Assembly: GCF_009939295.1 (NCBI RefSeq)
Contig: NZ_WVIC01000025.1
Span: 1 to 64,000 of the forward strand
Reading direction: 5' to 3'
Source of the DNA: Petrachloros mirabilis ULC683
GTDB lineage: Bacteria > Cyanobacteriota > Cyanobacteriia > Thermosynechococcales > Thermosynechococcaceae
DNA length: 64,000 nt
Shown here: piece by piece, positions 49,634-61,776 of the stretch
Position numbering within the stretch: position 1 is the stretch's first letter
Layout of the letters: every line of letters begins with the position of its first letter
Notes under the pieces: generated by a model
Databases searched by the model: none
Seen by the model: only the letters and a program-made list of their open reading frames with translations
What the model was told of the DNA's origin: nothing
Translations under genes and position numbers: made by a program

Positions 49634-51949
49634 TTGGCACCGTATACTGACCCCAGAGACAGGCATCTTCTAAAACCTGGGGGAGTGCTGACTGGCATTG
49701 ATAGCAGTGGAATCAAATTGGTGAAACAGATACGGAAGCCGGGGGGATGCCAGGGAGGGCGGTCTCTGCAAACCGGCACTTGGCGGCAAGAGGGATTGCG
49801 ACTGTGCCTGCTGCTGGTGCTGCTGGTAGGGTTATGGGTCAGTGGGAGTTCGCGGGTATGGGCGGCCTCTGGAGACAATTCATCCAGTCGTCTGCCGTTA
49901 ACCCTGGAGCTTTTGCAAGAGCGTCTGCGATCGCCCCTCACGGTCGAGGGATCTGCTGTCCTGGATCTGAGCCACTTGATTGTAGATCTGCGTCCAGAAA
50001 ATGCAGACTTTCGGGATCAGTTTTATCGGTTGGTGCAGGCCTCACTGCAACAGCCTTCACAACCCTTGGGTCTAGATATTAGTGATTCCATCATTCAGGG
50101 GGAGTTGTTGGGGCAAAAGCTCGGGCTGCGGGCGCCGCTGTATGGTGAATCGCTCTCGGCATTGTTTTCCGAGTCTGAAGCGGCGCAACTAGACCGTGAT
50201 CGCCAGCGTCAACAGCAACTGAGTCGATTGTCCCAAGCGTTGTTTAATCCATCGGGTATCTTGCCGCAAATGCCGCTAACGGTCTTTCGGGGGCGGCTGC
50301 GGTTACAAAAGACCCAGTTTTTAGGCCGAGTTGATTTTGGCAATACGTTTTTTCTGAGTGGGCTTGATGCCACGGGGGCACGCTTTGCTCAGGATGGGGA
50401 TTGGTCGCAGATTCGCTCTAGCAAAGCCGCTACCTTTGCCGAGAGCACTTTTGTGGAAGATGCCAATTTTCGGGGCAGTGTCTTTTTCGAGGCGGCCAAT
50501 TTTAGTCAGGTGGCGTTTCGGGGTGAGGCGCTGTTTCAGGCCAGTGAGTTTCAGGGCACGGCATCGTTTCAGCACAGTAATTTTGAGGAGTTGGCAAATT
50601 TTAGCCGCACGCTTTGGTCGGATGAGGCGGATTTTGCTCAGGTGCGCTGGCAGCAAAAGGCTACTTTTGAGACGGCGGCGTTCCAAAAGCAGTTGAATTT
50701 GATGGAGGCGCTGTGGCTCAGCACCGGCACCTTCCGCCAGGCCACCTTTGCTTTGCCGGTGAATTTGCGCGGGGCGAGTCTGCGATCGCAGCTAGACTTC
50801 AGTGATACCCGGTTTGGGGCAGAGGCGTACCTAAATGTTGCTGGACTGCAATTTGACCCCAATAGTGCCCGACTCCTAGGCGATCCCGGACGTATTGGTC
50901 AGGCGCTATCGGTGCCCACCCTGGCCGGGAACGAAATCTTACTGCGGAATCTGGTGCGCAACTTTCGTCAGCTTGAGCAGATCGGCGATGCCAATCAAGT
51001 GCAATATCTCACCGAAAGTCTGCGACTGCGATCGCTCTTGCAGCGACTGTTTAACCTCAATCTCAACACCGCCTCTCAGGAGCGCTTACGGATCGTGGGC
51101 TTTTCTGCCGAGCAAGCCACCGCCGTGGTGGCCGCCCGTCAAGTCCAGCCCTTTCGCAATCTCACCGACTTGATTATTCGAGATCTGGTGGATTTAGACA
51201 CCTACATTGATGTGCGCGATCGCATTGCCGCTAGCCCCCCCCTCAACCTGGGCAATCGCATCCTGCTGGCCTTGCGAGTTATGGGAATGGCACTGCTGCT
51301 CGTGTTGAGTCACTTTGGCAGTAGCTTCTGGCTCATCCTGGGAGTGGGGTTGGTAGCAATGGCTTACTTTGGTCTCGTCTTTTGGATTGTCGATCGCTTT
51401 AGGCGACTGCATCCCCAGCCCATTATGCCGCCCCAGGCCGAGATCATCACCATGCTAGGGATCTTTGCTGGCATTGAGTTTGCCGGCGGACTGGCCATTC
51501 TGCGCAGCTCGGAAATGCCCCTGCTCACCTTAGGAGTCGTGACCCTGTTGGTGGTGCCCATTCCCCTCACCCTAATGGGCATCCTCTATCGACGAGGGCG
51601 CTACCACGACCTCATGAACGTCAGTTACTTTGTCGAAGATGGCAGCCTGCGTCAACTGCGGCTGTTAATTGCTCGTCTGCCGATCATGCCCAAGTTTCCC
51701 TTTTACCGCGATCGCTACACCCCCATTCTCTGGGATCGCCGCTGGGGATGGATTAACTACTTCGACCTCAGCCTCAACAATTGGTTTAAGTTTGGGTTCA
51801 ATGACATCCGCCTGCGCGACGAACACCTGCCAGGCTTAATTAGCAGCCTAGTGTGGTACCAGTGGGGCTTGGGTCTACTTTACATTGCTCTACTGCTGTG
51901 GACCCTGTCTCGCACCATTCCCGGCCTCAACCTATTTATTTATTTCTAG
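49634..51949 (+). CDS. Pentapeptide-repeat membrane protein
   Basis: Up to 771 residues. A hydrophobic segment (LRLCLLLVLLVGLWVSG, about 55-72) is a signal or anchor. From about 215 to 410 there are pentapeptide-like A(N/D)F repeats (ANFSQVAF, ASFQHSNF, ADFAQVRW, ATFETAAF) forming a quadrilateral helix. A helix-hairpin-helix-like segment (NLNTASQERLRIVGFSAEQA) lies near 475, and four membrane helices lie near 545-660 plus one at the end. The start is uncertain: TTG 49634 gives a long leader, and GTG at 49685 or 49721 would suit the signal better. Function unknown. Confidence 0.82.
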   Translation: MAPYTDPRDRHLLKPGGVLTGIDSSGIKLVKQIRKPGGCQGGRSLQTGTWRQEGLRLCLLLVLLVGLWVSGSSRVWAASGDNSSSRLPLTLELLQERLRSPLTVEGSAVLDLSHLIVDLRPENADFRDQFYRLVQASLQQPSQPLGLDISDSIIQGELLGQKLGLRAPLYGESLSALFSESEAAQLDRDRQRQQQLSRLSQALFNPSGILPQMPLTVFRGRLRLQKTQFLGRVDFGNTFFLSGLDATGARFAQDGDWSQIRSSKAATFAESTFVEDANFRGSVFFEAANFSQVAFRGEALFQASEFQGTASFQHSNFEELANFSRTLWSDEADFAQVRWQQKATFETAAFQKQLNLMEALWLSTGTFRQATFALPVNLRGASLRSQLDFSDTRFGAEAYLNVAGLQFDPNSARLLGDPGRIGQALSVPTLAGNEILLRNLVRNFRQLEQIGDANQVQYLTESLRLRSLLQRLFNLNLNTASQERLRIVGFSAEQATAVVAARQVQPFRNLTDLIIRDLVDLDTYIDVRDRIAASPPLNLGNRILLALRVMGMALLLVLSHFGSSFWLILGVGLVAMAYFGLVFWIVDRFRRLHPQPIMPPQAEIITMLGIFAGIEFAGGLAILRSSEMPLLTLGVVTLLVVPIPLTLMGILYRRGRYHDLMNVSYFVEDGSLRQLRLLIARLPIMPKFPFYRDRYTPILWDRRWGWINYFDLSLNNWFKFGFNDIRLRDEHLPGLISSLVWYQWGLGLLYIALLLWTLSRTIPGLNLFIYF

Positions 51950-52047
51950 GGCGACGGGAGACCCCGCGTGCTACCGATACGCAGAGGTTCACGTAGGGAC
52001 TCCCTAAGCGCACCATCGGCACAAGAAAGCGTGAGCGGTGGTTCCGT

Positions 52048-52701
52048 TTAATTACTGCCCTGCCTCGGCTGACCTTGGAGGTGACGACGGCCATTTTTAA
52101 TCACCCGCAACATATCCCCCAACTGATGCTCAAGATCGCTGAGCACCCGCTCTGCATAGTTATCAGCTTCCCGGTGAATTTGCTCACACTCCTTCTGAGC
52201 GGTTTGACGCATGGTGTCAATCGACTGTTGAGTTTGACGGCGTACCCGCTCAATTTCAGATAAATTGCGCTGACGAATCGCCTCTATCTCTTCCTGCACC
52301 TGCTTTCGCAGCTTCTGAGCCTCTAGCTCTGCTTGTTGAATAATCGTCAACTCATCGGCAATTTGGGCGGCTCGCTGCTCAGCCGATTTAATGGTTTCCT
52401 GAGCATATTGCTTGGCACGCGCCAGAATCTCTTCCCGATTTTGGAGTAAGTATTCCGCATGCTTAACGGTGTCAGGAATACTGCGCTCAACGGCCAATAA
52501 CTGCGACAACATTTGCTCCTCATCCACCACAGTTCGGCGGGTAAGGGGAAACTTAAAACCCTCAAGAACAATTATTTCCTCCAGTCGCTGGAGTTGACGT
52601 TGCAGCTCTAGTCCCTGGGACGCTGGGTTGTTGTATCCACTGGTGTGGTCAGATTCGTGACCGTTGGTGTCAATACTGTAGGAGGAGTCTTGGCGTAACA
52701 T
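52048..52701 (-). CDS. DivIVA/Cdv3-like coiled-coil protein
   Basis: 217 residues. A helical region opens [20 protein letters not shown] and [17 protein letters not shown], then a long Ala/Glu/Gln/Arg coiled coil runs from about 65 to 200 ([37 protein letters not shown]). It resembles the cyanobacterial DivIVA-like division protein Cdv3, though this rests on recall. The start overlaps the end of coaD by 94 bases; no other ATG exists before residue 63, so the overlap seems real. Confidence 0.6.
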   Translation of the reverse strand: MLRQDSSYSIDTNGHESDHTSGYNNPASQGLELQRQLQRLEEIIVLEGFKFPLTRRTVVDEEQMLSQLLAVERSIPDTVKHAEYLLQNREEILARAKQYAQETIKSAEQRAAQIADELTIIQQAELEAQKLRKQVQEEIEAIRQRNLSEIERVRRQTQQSIDTMRQTAQKECEQIHREADNYAERVLSDLEHQLGDMLRVIKNGRRHLQGQPRQGSN

Positions 52702-53162
52702 CTTTCTAGCTCTAAAGCAACATTGTGCGGAACGAGATGGGCAACGGAACCACCAAATTTGGCGATCTCTTTAACTAAGCTACTACTTAAAAAACTATAC
52801 TCATTGGAGGTGGCTAAAAAAACAGTTTCAATTTGGGTAGATAGACTTTTGTTGGTGTGAGCCATTTGCAGCTCGTATTCAAAATCTGAGAGGACTCGTA
52901 ACCCTCGCAACAGTACACTCGCTTGTTTTGTTTGAGCATAATGCACAGTTAAAGTGTTGAATGCATCAATTTCAAGGTTGGGCAGGTGTTGTGTACAGGA
53001 ACGGATTAAATTGATTCGCGTCTCCACCGAAAAAAGAGGCGATTTATGGGGATTGTAGGAAACTGCAACGATCACTTGGTCAAAAAGATGACATCCCCGC
53101 TCAATAATGTCGAGGTGTCCCAAGGTGATGGGGTCAAAGCTTCCAGGATAAACTGCCAGCAT
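52608..53162 (-). CDS. coaD: Phosphopantetheine adenylyltransferase
   Basis: 184 residues. [20 protein letters not shown] carries the TxGH nucleotidyltransferase motif (about 15-18), and [32 protein letters not shown] and [18 protein letters not shown] complete the family. It makes dephospho-CoA from ATP and phosphopantetheine. The last 20 or so residues (Thr-rich) extend past the normal length and coincide with the overlap into the next gene. Confidence 0.95.
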   Translation of the reverse strand: MLAVYPGSFDPITLGHLDIIERGCHLFDQVIVAVSYNPHKSPLFSVETRINLIRSCTQHLPNLEIDAFNTLTVHYAQTKQASVLLRGLRVLSDFEYELQMAHTNKSLSTQIETVFLATSNEYSFLSSSLVKEIAKFGGSVAHLVPHNVALELERCYAKTPPTVLTPTVTNLTTPVDTTTQRPRD

Positions 53163-53225
53163 AAATGGTGATCATATTGAGGCGATTATAATCGATCCCT
53201 TCTGTTTAGGAACAGCCATGTGAGC

Positions 53226-53376
53226 GCAGAGGCTGCCTTTAAGGTCTTTCCATGCTCTACATTTGCTCCCCAACCCCCCATTCTGGGGGGCTTTGATCAC
53301 TCTTAAAGTCCCCCAGAATGGGGGATTTAGAGAGCGAGTGCAAGGGGTTAGAAACTTTTCAAACCGCCTCTGAGGC
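53226..53376. repeat. G/C-palindromic MITE-like repeat, second copy
   Basis: CCCCCCATTCTGGGGGGCTT and CCCCCAGAATGGGGG face each other across TTTGATCACTCTTAAAG. The outer arms CAGAGGC / GCCTCTG are inverted. Reverse-orientation match to 9812-9955. It fills the coaD-lysS gap. Confidence 0.75.
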
Positions 53377-53476
53377 ACCACTGATAAGTTTTTTGTTTGA
53401 GTTTTGTGTAAAGGATATGGATAAACAATGCTCCGACGATTTTCCAATCTTTTTGGTTCCAGATTGAGTGGCTGAG

Positions 53477-54997
53477 CTACGGGGGTGAGGTTTCTGAACT
53501 GGCTTTCTCTGGTTTCAGAAGGGGAAAGGCGATGACATCGCGGATACTGGGGGAGTCAGTCAGCAGCATCACGAGGCGATCAATGCCAATGCCTAGGCCA
53601 CCCGTTGGCGGCATTCCGTATTCCAAGGCACAGAGAAAATCTTCATCGACGCCCTGGGCCTCTAAGTCCCCGGCGGCTTTGCGTTCGGCCTGGGCTTCTA
53701 GACGCTGGCGTTGATCCAGGGGGTCGGTAAGCTCAGAGAAGCTATTGGCGGTTTCACGACCGACCATAAATAATTCAAACCGCTCCACAAGTCCTGGCTT
53801 GCTGCGATGGGCTTTAGCTAGGGGCGAAATTTCTACGGGGTAGTCGAGCACAAAGGTGGGCTGAATTAGCGTGGCTTCTACGGTCTGCTCAAAGGCCACA
53901 TTCAGAATCTCACCGATACTGGTACAGGCTTCAATCTCATGAATCCCAGCCGATGTGGCCTGAGCTTGAGCGGTTTGGAGATCTTGAAATTGGGCAAAGT
54001 CAAGACCGGTGGCCTTCTGCACCAGTTCATGCATGGTGACCCGTCGCCAAGGGGGTGTTAAATCAATGGGTTGCCCTTGATAGATAAGGTGCAGGGTGCC
54101 TAAGACCGATTGGGTGACCTCGGCAATCAGGGACTCGGTGAGTGCCATCATGTCGGTGTAGTCGGCGTAGGCTTGGTAAATTTCAATGGTGGTAAATTCG
54201 GGATTGTGGCGGGTAGAGATCCCCTCGTTGCGAAAGATGCGACCCATCTCGAAAACTTTTTCAAACCCGCCCACAATGAGACGCTTGAGATGTAGCTCAG
54301 TGGCGATACGCAGATACAACTCCATTTCGAGGGTGTTGTGATAAGTCACAAAGGGGCGAGCATCGGCACCTCCGGCTTCACTTTGCAACACCGGAGTTTC
54401 AATTTCAATAAACCCTTTTTGATCTAGATAACGGCGAATGGCAGCGGTAATCAGTGCCCGCCGTCGGAAGGTTTCACGCACGGTGGGATTGACAATTAAG
54501 TCTACATAGCGCTGGCGGTAGCGTTTGGCGATGTCGGTGAGGCCATGCCACTTGTCGGGCAGTGGCAGTAGGGATTTAGTCAGAATTTGGTACTCGCGCA
54601 CATAAATGGATAGCTCTCCTTTTTCGGTGCGCTTCAGGGTGCCTCGCACGCCGAGAATGTCGCCAGCATCGGTCCATTGCTTGAGGTGGCTGAAGGCGTC
54701 TGGATCTCGTTCTCCCATGTGAGACTGGATGTGCGCTTTGTCCAGATAGAGCTGAATGGTGCCGCTTTCGTCTTGGAGGGTAAAGAAGGCCAGCTTGCCG
54801 AAGACGCGGCGAGCCAAGATCCGTCCGGCTAGGGCAACTTCATCTTCTACTCCTGCGCCTGCGGGAAGATCTTGATATTTTTCTTGGAGATTTTGGGCAT
54901 GGTGGGTAGACTCCCAGCGGTAGGCATAGGGCTGGAATCCTGCCGCTTGCAGTTGAGCTACTTTTTCTACACGGGCGGCACGCAGTTCGTCAGACAT
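53477..54997 (-). CDS. lysS: Lysyl-tRNA synthetase, class II
   Basis: 506 residues from [20 protein letters not shown]; the 20 codons upstream of 54997 are not family-like. An OB-fold anticodon domain (about 60-165) is followed by the class II core: [20 protein letters not shown] (motif 1), [20 protein letters not shown] (motif 2) and [20 protein letters not shown] (motif 3). It charges tRNA-Lys. All motifs are intact. Single gene. Confidence 0.97.
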   Translation of the reverse strand: MSDELRAARVEKVAQLQAAGFQPYAYRWESTHHAQNLQEKYQDLPAGAGVEDEVALAGRILARRVFGKLAFFTLQDESGTIQLYLDKAHIQSHMGERDPDAFSHLKQWTDAGDILGVRGTLKRTEKGELSIYVREYQILTKSLLPLPDKWHGLTDIAKRYRQRYVDLIVNPTVRETFRRRALITAAIRRYLDQKGFIEIETPVLQSEAGGADARPFVTYHNTLEMELYLRIATELHLKRLIVGGFEKVFEMGRIFRNEGISTRHNPEFTTIEIYQAYADYTDMMALTESLIAEVTQSVLGTLHLIYQGQPIDLTPPWRRVTMHELVQKATGLDFAQFQDLQTAQAQATSAGIHEIEACTSIGEILNVAFEQTVEATLIQPTFVLDYPVEISPLAKAHRSKPGLVERFELFMVGRETANSFSELTDPLDQRQRLEAQAERKAAGDLEAQGVDEDFLCALEYGMPPTGGLGIGIDRLVMLLTDSPSIRDVIAFPLLKPEKASSETSPP

Positions 54998-55094
54998 GGG
55001 GTTCAGGGTAAAGGTCAAGCGTGAAGATGGGTTGCGCCCACGATGCAGCAAAGCCACAAATTTTGATTATAGAGGAGATGTTCTGCTATTTTGG

Positions 55095-56732
55095 CTAGAG
55101 CCGGGCCAGCAGGGGGGCTGCACCCAGAAGCTTTTGGGTATAGGGATGCTGGGGTCGCGTGAAAATTTGCTCTGTGGGGCCGAGTTCGACGATCTTGCCC
55201 TCGGTCATGACGGCGATGCGATCGCAGAAAAATCTGGCCACCCATAGGTCATGGGTAATAAACAAATAGGTCAGATCAAACTCGTTTTTGAGTTCTTTCA
55301 TGAGATCTAACACCTGGGTTTGAATGCTGGCATCCAACATGCTCACGGGCTCATCGCAAATAATCAGTTGGGGATGGGTAATCAGGGAGCGGGCAATGGC
55401 CACTCGCTGCAATTGTCCCCCGGACAGATCGGAGGGGTAGCGTCCGGAGTAGTCGGTAGCTGGGGTCAGCCCCACGCGCTCAAAAAGCCCTAGGGCTTTG
55501 GCCTCGGCCTCTGCGGGGGTAGCCAGGCCATGAATCAGCAGGGGTTCTGCCACACTGGTCCCCACTTTCATCATAGGATTGAGGCAGGCGCGGGGGTCTT
55601 GAAAAATCATCTGAATTTGGCGGCGGCACTGTTGCAGTGCCGAGCCCTTGAGCTGGGCTAAGTCTTGATTGCCAAAGGTGACCCGTCCCCCCGTTGGTCG
55701 CACCAACTGCAAAATGGTACGGGACAGGGTACTTTTGCCACAGCCCGACTCGCCCACCAAGCCCAGGATTTCGCCTGCATATAACTCTAAGTCAATGCCA
55801 TCTACGGCTCGGATGGTTTGGGGTTGAGCACGGGCGATCATCCGCGCTAGCAGGTTGGTTTCTAGGGTGTAATGCTGCTGAAGCGCTTCTACCTTGAGCA
55901 ACACAGGAGTGGTGGATTCTCGATTGCTGGCTGCCTGGGCCTGTAAATGCAGAGCAGACTGCAAAAGGGACTGGGTGTAGGGGTGTTGTGGAGATTGCAG
56001 AATCTCTAGGGCTGGCCCCACTTCTACCATTTGGCTCTGGTACATGACGGCGACGCGATCGCAGTATTCACTCACCAGGGCTAAGTCGTGGGAAATCAAC
56101 AGCAGTCCCATCTGGCGCTCCTGGCAAAGGCGAGTCAGCTCCTTGAGAATTTGCGCCGCCACCGTCACATCCAGACTAGTGGTGGGTTCATCGGCAATGA
56201 TCAGCTTAGGCTCCAGCAGCAGCGCTAGGGCAATGGCCACCCGCTGCCGCATCCCACCGCTAAATTCATGGGGATACTGGGTCCACCGATTTTCGGGAAT
56301 ATTAACCGCTCCTAGGGTTTCTAGCACTTTGGACTTGGCCTGCTGCACCGATAACCTGGGCTGGTGAGCCTTCAGGGTTTCCAGGCAATGTGCCTTAATG
56401 GTCATCAGCGGGTTCAGGCGCGTCATCGGATCTTGAAAGACCAGCGCCACAGCTTCTCCGCGAAAGTGGCGCAACTGATGTTCCGAAAGGGTTAAGACGG
56501 CCTGCCCTGCACAGTGAATTTGCCCTTCTGTGCGGGAGCCCCTGGGCAAAAGTCCCAAAATGCCGCGCCCAATGGTGGACTTGCCACAGCCCGACTCGCC
56601 CACCAACCCCAGCCGCTCTCCTGCTTTGAGGATGAATGAAACCCCATCTACGGCCCAGGCTGTGCTTGCCCCAGAGCTGTTTTGAGGATAGGCAATTCGT
56701 AGATTTTGGACACAGAGCAAGGCATTATCCAT
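55095..56732 (-). CDS. Fused peptide-type ABC transporter ATPase (DppD-DppF-like)
   Basis: About 545 residues with two complete nucleotide-binding domains. Each has Walker A GLVGESGCGKST (about 42-53 and 333-344), a signature (FSGGMRQRVAIALAL and LSGGQLQRVAIARSL) and Walker B (LIIADEPTTSLD and LIICDEPVSMLD). Each ends with the oligopeptide-type tail ...LQSPQHPYTQSLL / FTRPQHPYTQKLL. Such fused ATPases energise di/oligopeptide or nickel importers. No permease is adjacent, so the substrate is unknown. Start at 56732 (MDNALLCVQNL). Confidence 0.92.
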   Translation of the reverse strand: MDNALLCVQNLRIAYPQNSSGASTAWAVDGVSFILKAGERLGLVGESGCGKSTIGRGILGLLPRGSRTEGQIHCAGQAVLTLSEHQLRHFRGEAVALVFQDPMTRLNPLMTIKAHCLETLKAHQPRLSVQQAKSKVLETLGAVNIPENRWTQYPHEFSGGMRQRVAIALALLLEPKLIIADEPTTSLDVTVAAQILKELTRLCQERQMGLLLISHDLALVSEYCDRVAVMYQSQMVEVGPALEILQSPQHPYTQSLLQSALHLQAQAASNRESTTPVLLKVEALQQHYTLETNLLARMIARAQPQTIRAVDGIDLELYAGEILGLVGESGCGKSTLSRTILQLVRPTGGRVTFGNQDLAQLKGSALQQCRRQIQMIFQDPRACLNPMMKVGTSVAEPLLIHGLATPAEAEAKALGLFERVGLTPATDYSGRYPSDLSGGQLQRVAIARSLITHPQLIICDEPVSMLDASIQTQVLDLMKELKNEFDLTYLFITHDLWVARFFCDRIAVMTEGKIVELGPTEQIFTRPQHPYTQKLLGAAPLLARL

Positions 56733-56814
56733 AGCGTCTGATCTTGGCACGCAACAAACTTAATGTCTATGATGCAGGTAGATTAAAAAGTTTTGAAAAT
56801 ATTTGTAAAGTCCT

Positions 56815-58613
<1,799 letters not shown>

Positions 58614-58839
58614 TCAGGCAGTTTATTTCCCAGGGAAACCTGTTGGCACAATCATACCGTCTCCAGACAAACCTGATGTCAGGGTTCAGCATTCTTCCAC
58701 ACTGTTCTTGCTAAGGTCAGTAGGATTGGAATGGTGTATGGCAACACCAACGCTTCTAGTGGGTATTCACTGAGTCATGGGTTCTACCAAGCTGGGTTGG
58801 GCTGGGCTCATGATGTTTTCATAACCTTTGTGGAGTTCA

Positions 58840-59769
58840 ATGGGATTGCTTGCCAGGTTTCATTACACAGGGTTTCGCAATATGTATAGCTTGCTGGGAG
58901 GGTCACTGCGGGTTGAGCGCCTGACGGTGCCAATTCGCAATCTGCCACCTGCATTGGCGGGGCTGCAAATTGCCCAACTTTCAGATCTGCACTTTGATGG
59001 GTTGCGTTTGTCGGAACGATTGCTGCACCAAGCTATTGCCGCTACGAATGCGGCCAAGCCAGATTTGGTGGTGTTAACGGGAGACTATGTTACGGATGAG
59101 CCAGACCCCATCTATGGGCTGGCCGACCACCTGCGATCGCTGCAAAGCCGACTGGGCACCTATGCCATTCTGGGCAATCACGATCTGCTTTATGCTAGGT
59201 CTCAGCCCATGATTACCAAAGCTTTGGGCGATGTGGATATTCGCGTGCTCTGGGATGAGGTGATCTATCCTTTTGGCGAAGACCTAGCCCTAGTGGGACT
59301 GCGGGACTACTGGTCACCCCGATTTAACCCGGCTCCGGTCATGCAGCAAATTCCGGCTGAGATGCCTCGCATTGTGTTGTCTCATAATCCAGACAGTGCC
59401 AAATCTCTGCAACGCTGGCGGGTTGACCTACAGTTGTCTGGGCATACCCATGGCGGTCAGGTGATTATTCCTGGGGTTGGGCCGATTGTGATGGAAATGA
59501 AAAAGTTGAGGCAGCAGCTTTCTAAGCCAATGCAACGCTGGGTTAAGCATCTCACTCAAGGGTGCGACAAGGTTGTGCAGCATTGGGAATGGGCCCATGG
59601 GCTGCATCAGGTACAAGATAACTGGCTATATGTGAATCGCGGTTTAGGCACTTATCTTCCAGGCCGGTTGTTCTGTCCTCCGGAGGTTACGCTCATCACC
59701 TTGGTGAGGTGTCATCCCTACTCAGGCAATCGCTATCAAGCAGAGGTGGCAGTTTCAATCAGCCGTTGA
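58840..59769 (+). CDS. Calcineurin-like metallophosphoesterase (YaeI/LpxG type)
   Basis: 309 residues: AQLSDLHFDG (D-x-H, about 48-57), VVLTGDYVTDE (GD), YAILGNHDLLY (GNHD, about 110-120), VLSHNPD and LSGHTHGGQVIIP (GHTH, about 205-217). This is the complete dinuclear metal set. Probably membrane-associated; YaeI/LpxG relatives hydrolyse lipid pyrophosphates. The ATG at 58840 has GTGGAG 4 bases upstream. Its 3' end overlaps def (convergent) by 34 bases. A 43-codon remnant of a sister gene lies at 34258-34386. Confidence 0.9.
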   Translation: MGLLARFHYTGFRNMYSLLGGSLRVERLTVPIRNLPPALAGLQIAQLSDLHFDGLRLSERLLHQAIAATNAAKPDLVVLTGDYVTDEPDPIYGLADHLRSLQSRLGTYAILGNHDLLYARSQPMITKALGDVDIRVLWDEVIYPFGEDLALVGLRDYWSPRFNPAPVMQQIPAEMPRIVLSHNPDSAKSLQRWRVDLQLSGHTHGGQVIIPGVGPIVMEMKKLRQQLSKPMQRWVKHLTQGCDKVVQHWEWAHGLHQVQDNWLYVNRGLGTYLPGRLFCPPEVTLITLVRCHPYSGNRYQAEVAVSISR

Positions 59770-60275
59770 TACTCTTGTTCGGTGCTCAGATCCAGGGTGG
59801 TGTTGACGCGATCTAAAAATACATACCCATGCAGATGATCGTATTCGTGCTGGAAAATCCGGGCGGGAAAGTCAGTCAGCTCTAATTTTTGAGGGGTGCC
59901 GTTGCGATCGCAGTACTGCATTTGCACAGACCGATGCCGAGGCACTAGACCCCGCAGACCGGGCACGCTCAGACATCCTTCCCAGTCGGGCATACGCTCC
60001 TCAGCGTAGGCCAAGATCTGGGGGTTAATCATTACCACTGGATTCATGGTGGGTGCTTGGGGGTAGCGTGGGTTGGGGTGGGATGCCACAATCAGGATCT
60101 GAGCGGATAGACCCAGTTGGGGGGCAGAAATGCCGACGCCTTCAGCTTCATAAAGCGTGGTCAACATCTGCTCAATAAAGGCTTGGGTTGCAGGGGCTTG
60201 GATGTCGGTCACGGTTGCAGCGCTCTGACGCAGCAACGGGTTGCCGAGTTGAACAATGGGTAAAGGCGAAGTCAT
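59736..60275 (-). CDS. def: Peptide deformylase
   Basis: 179 residues with all three motifs: GVGISAPQLGLS (G-x-G-[IL]-[SA]-A-x-Q), EGCLSVPGLRG (EGCLS) and FQHEYDHLHGYVF (QHEYDHL). Cys and two His bind the metal and Glu is the base. It removes formyl from nascent chains. In the first motif Ser replaces the more common Ala. Convergent overlap with the phosphoesterase gene. Confidence 0.97.
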   Translation of the reverse strand: MTSPLPIVQLGNPLLRQSAATVTDIQAPATQAFIEQMLTTLYEAEGVGISAPQLGLSAQILIVASHPNPRYPQAPTMNPVVMINPQILAYAEERMPDWEGCLSVPGLRGLVPRHRSVQMQYCDRNGTPQKLELTDFPARIFQHEYDHLHGYVFLDRVNTTLDLSTEQEYQRLIETATSA

Positions 60276-60330
60276 GTTTTTGGCAAACTGTGAGTTGCTG
60301 GTCAGCTAAAGAGCCTTATCTGATATTTTC

Positions 60331-61428
60331 TCATGCTGACCGCGATGGGTTGGCAAGTTGTCTTGCCAGGGCGATCGCAGCTTTCATGCTGCTGGCATCG
60401 GCGATGCCCTGGCCTGCGATGTCAAAGGCGGTGCCGTGGTCCGGAGAGGTGCGCGTAAACGGCAGGCCAATGGTGGTGTTTACGGCGCGGTCAAAGGCCA
60501 TTAGTTTAACTGGAATTAAGCCCTGGTCATGATAGAGCGCCAGATAAGCATCGTGACCGAGTGTGTCTGGGGCTGCACCTCCGTGACCAAACCAAGCTTG
60601 ACCCGGCTTGACCCAGAGGGTGTCGGGGGGAACCGGGCCATTCAGCGTCACGTGGGGGTAGTGCGATCGCATCTCCTCTAGCCAGGGAATCAGCCAGTCG
60701 ATTTCTTCACGGCCCAACTGTCCTTGCTCGCCACTGTGGGGATTTAGACCTGCGATCGCAATCCGGGGCTGTGTCACCCCAAACTGCTGCGCCAACGTCT
60801 CGATCAACAGATCCAACTTCAGGGATAGCAGGCCAGGGCATAGGGCAGCGCAAACCTGCTGCAAGGGGATATGGGTCGTGGCCAACAAGGTTTTGAGCTG
60901 CCATCCTGTATGGGGAGAAGTAGCCACAAACAGCATCCCGTAGCGCTCAACCCCAGCCCCTTGGGCTAATACCTCCGTTTGACCCGGGAAGTCATGACCG
61001 GCTTGCTTCCACACCGACTTGGCAATGGGGGCAGTGACAATGCCTTGGCAAGGCCCCGCCAACACCTGATCCAAAGCTGCTTGGAGGTATGCAAAGCTGG
61101 CCGCGCCGCTTTCAGGGGAAGGACATCCAGGGCGCAACGGGGTGGATGATTCCAGGATTGGCTCCAGAATGTCGAGCTGTTGGGGATCAACGAGAGGCTC
61201 TGAGGTGCGCGATCGCAGGGTTGTGTAGGCTGCCTCTAAAATGCGGCGACTGCCCACAACGGTCAATGCTGCCAAAGATTGCCCAGCCAGAGCTTTCAGA
61301 ATCACCTCTGGTCCAATGCCGCATGGATCGCCCAAGGTGATCGCCAGTCGAGAGGGTTTCAGTTCCCCAACCAACGCCTGCGTTTGCTCATTTTTGCCCT
61401 TAGCTGAAATCACAGCGAATTCACCCAT
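60331..61428 (-). CDS. pdxA: 4-hydroxythreonine-4-phosphate dehydrogenase
   Basis: 365 residues: [20 protein letters not shown] (about 29-48), [57 protein letters not shown] with the metal-binding His, and [20 protein letters not shown]. It acts in vitamin B6 synthesis with PdxJ. A 23-residue leader ([17 protein letters not shown]) is slightly long; no better start is obvious. The gene start at 61428 adjoins a low-GC fragment on the other strand. Confidence 0.95.
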   Translation of the reverse strand: MGEFAVISAKGKNEQTQALVGELKPSRLAITLGDPCGIGPEVILKALAGQSLAALTVVGSRRILEAAYTTLRSRTSEPLVDPQQLDILEPILESSTPLRPGCPSPESGAASFAYLQAALDQVLAGPCQGIVTAPIAKSVWKQAGHDFPGQTEVLAQGAGVERYGMLFVATSPHTGWQLKTLLATTHIPLQQVCAALCPGLLSLKLDLLIETLAQQFGVTQPRIAIAGLNPHSGEQGQLGREEIDWLIPWLEEMRSHYPHVTLNGPVPPDTLWVKPGQAWFGHGGAAPDTLGHDAYLALYHDQGLIPVKLMAFDRAVNTTIGLPFTRTSPDHGTAFDIAGQGIADASSMKAAIALARQLANPSRSA

Positions 61429-61708
61429 AAATCAATACATTTCTTGTGAAGACCTAATAAGATATATCCAAGATAACTTCCATTTTTATCAAAGTCATTT
61501 TGGATACTCTAATTTTCAGAATCTGTTCGGAAGGGAACCTACGTTAATTGATTTGCAAAACTGTTTTTGTGAAACTGACAAATATTTACGTGTGAAAATA
61601 CCTGAACTTCAAGTAGACAATTTCAAGATCAAGCAAAAATATCGAGCTGATTCCCAATTGGCTGTAAATGATTATGAGTTCCCACCTAAATGGAACTTGC
61701 AAATGTAG
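61429..61708 (+). pseudogene. A/T-rich 3' fragment of an unrecognised gene
   Basis: About 90 codons are open on the plus strand from just outside pdxA to a stop at 61706-61708 (DLIRYIQDNFHFYQSHFGYS, REPTLIDLQNCFCET, NDYEFPPKWNLQM). The composition is much richer in A/T than the neighbours and the protein looks real. No start precedes it except codons within pdxA antisense, so it is the tail of a truncated gene. Family not recognised. Confidence 0.45.
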
Positions 61709-61776
61709 GTGAACTGGTTTTAAACCAGGCGATCGCCCAGCCCAAAGATCATATAGAGCAACTCCTACTCTAGAGC

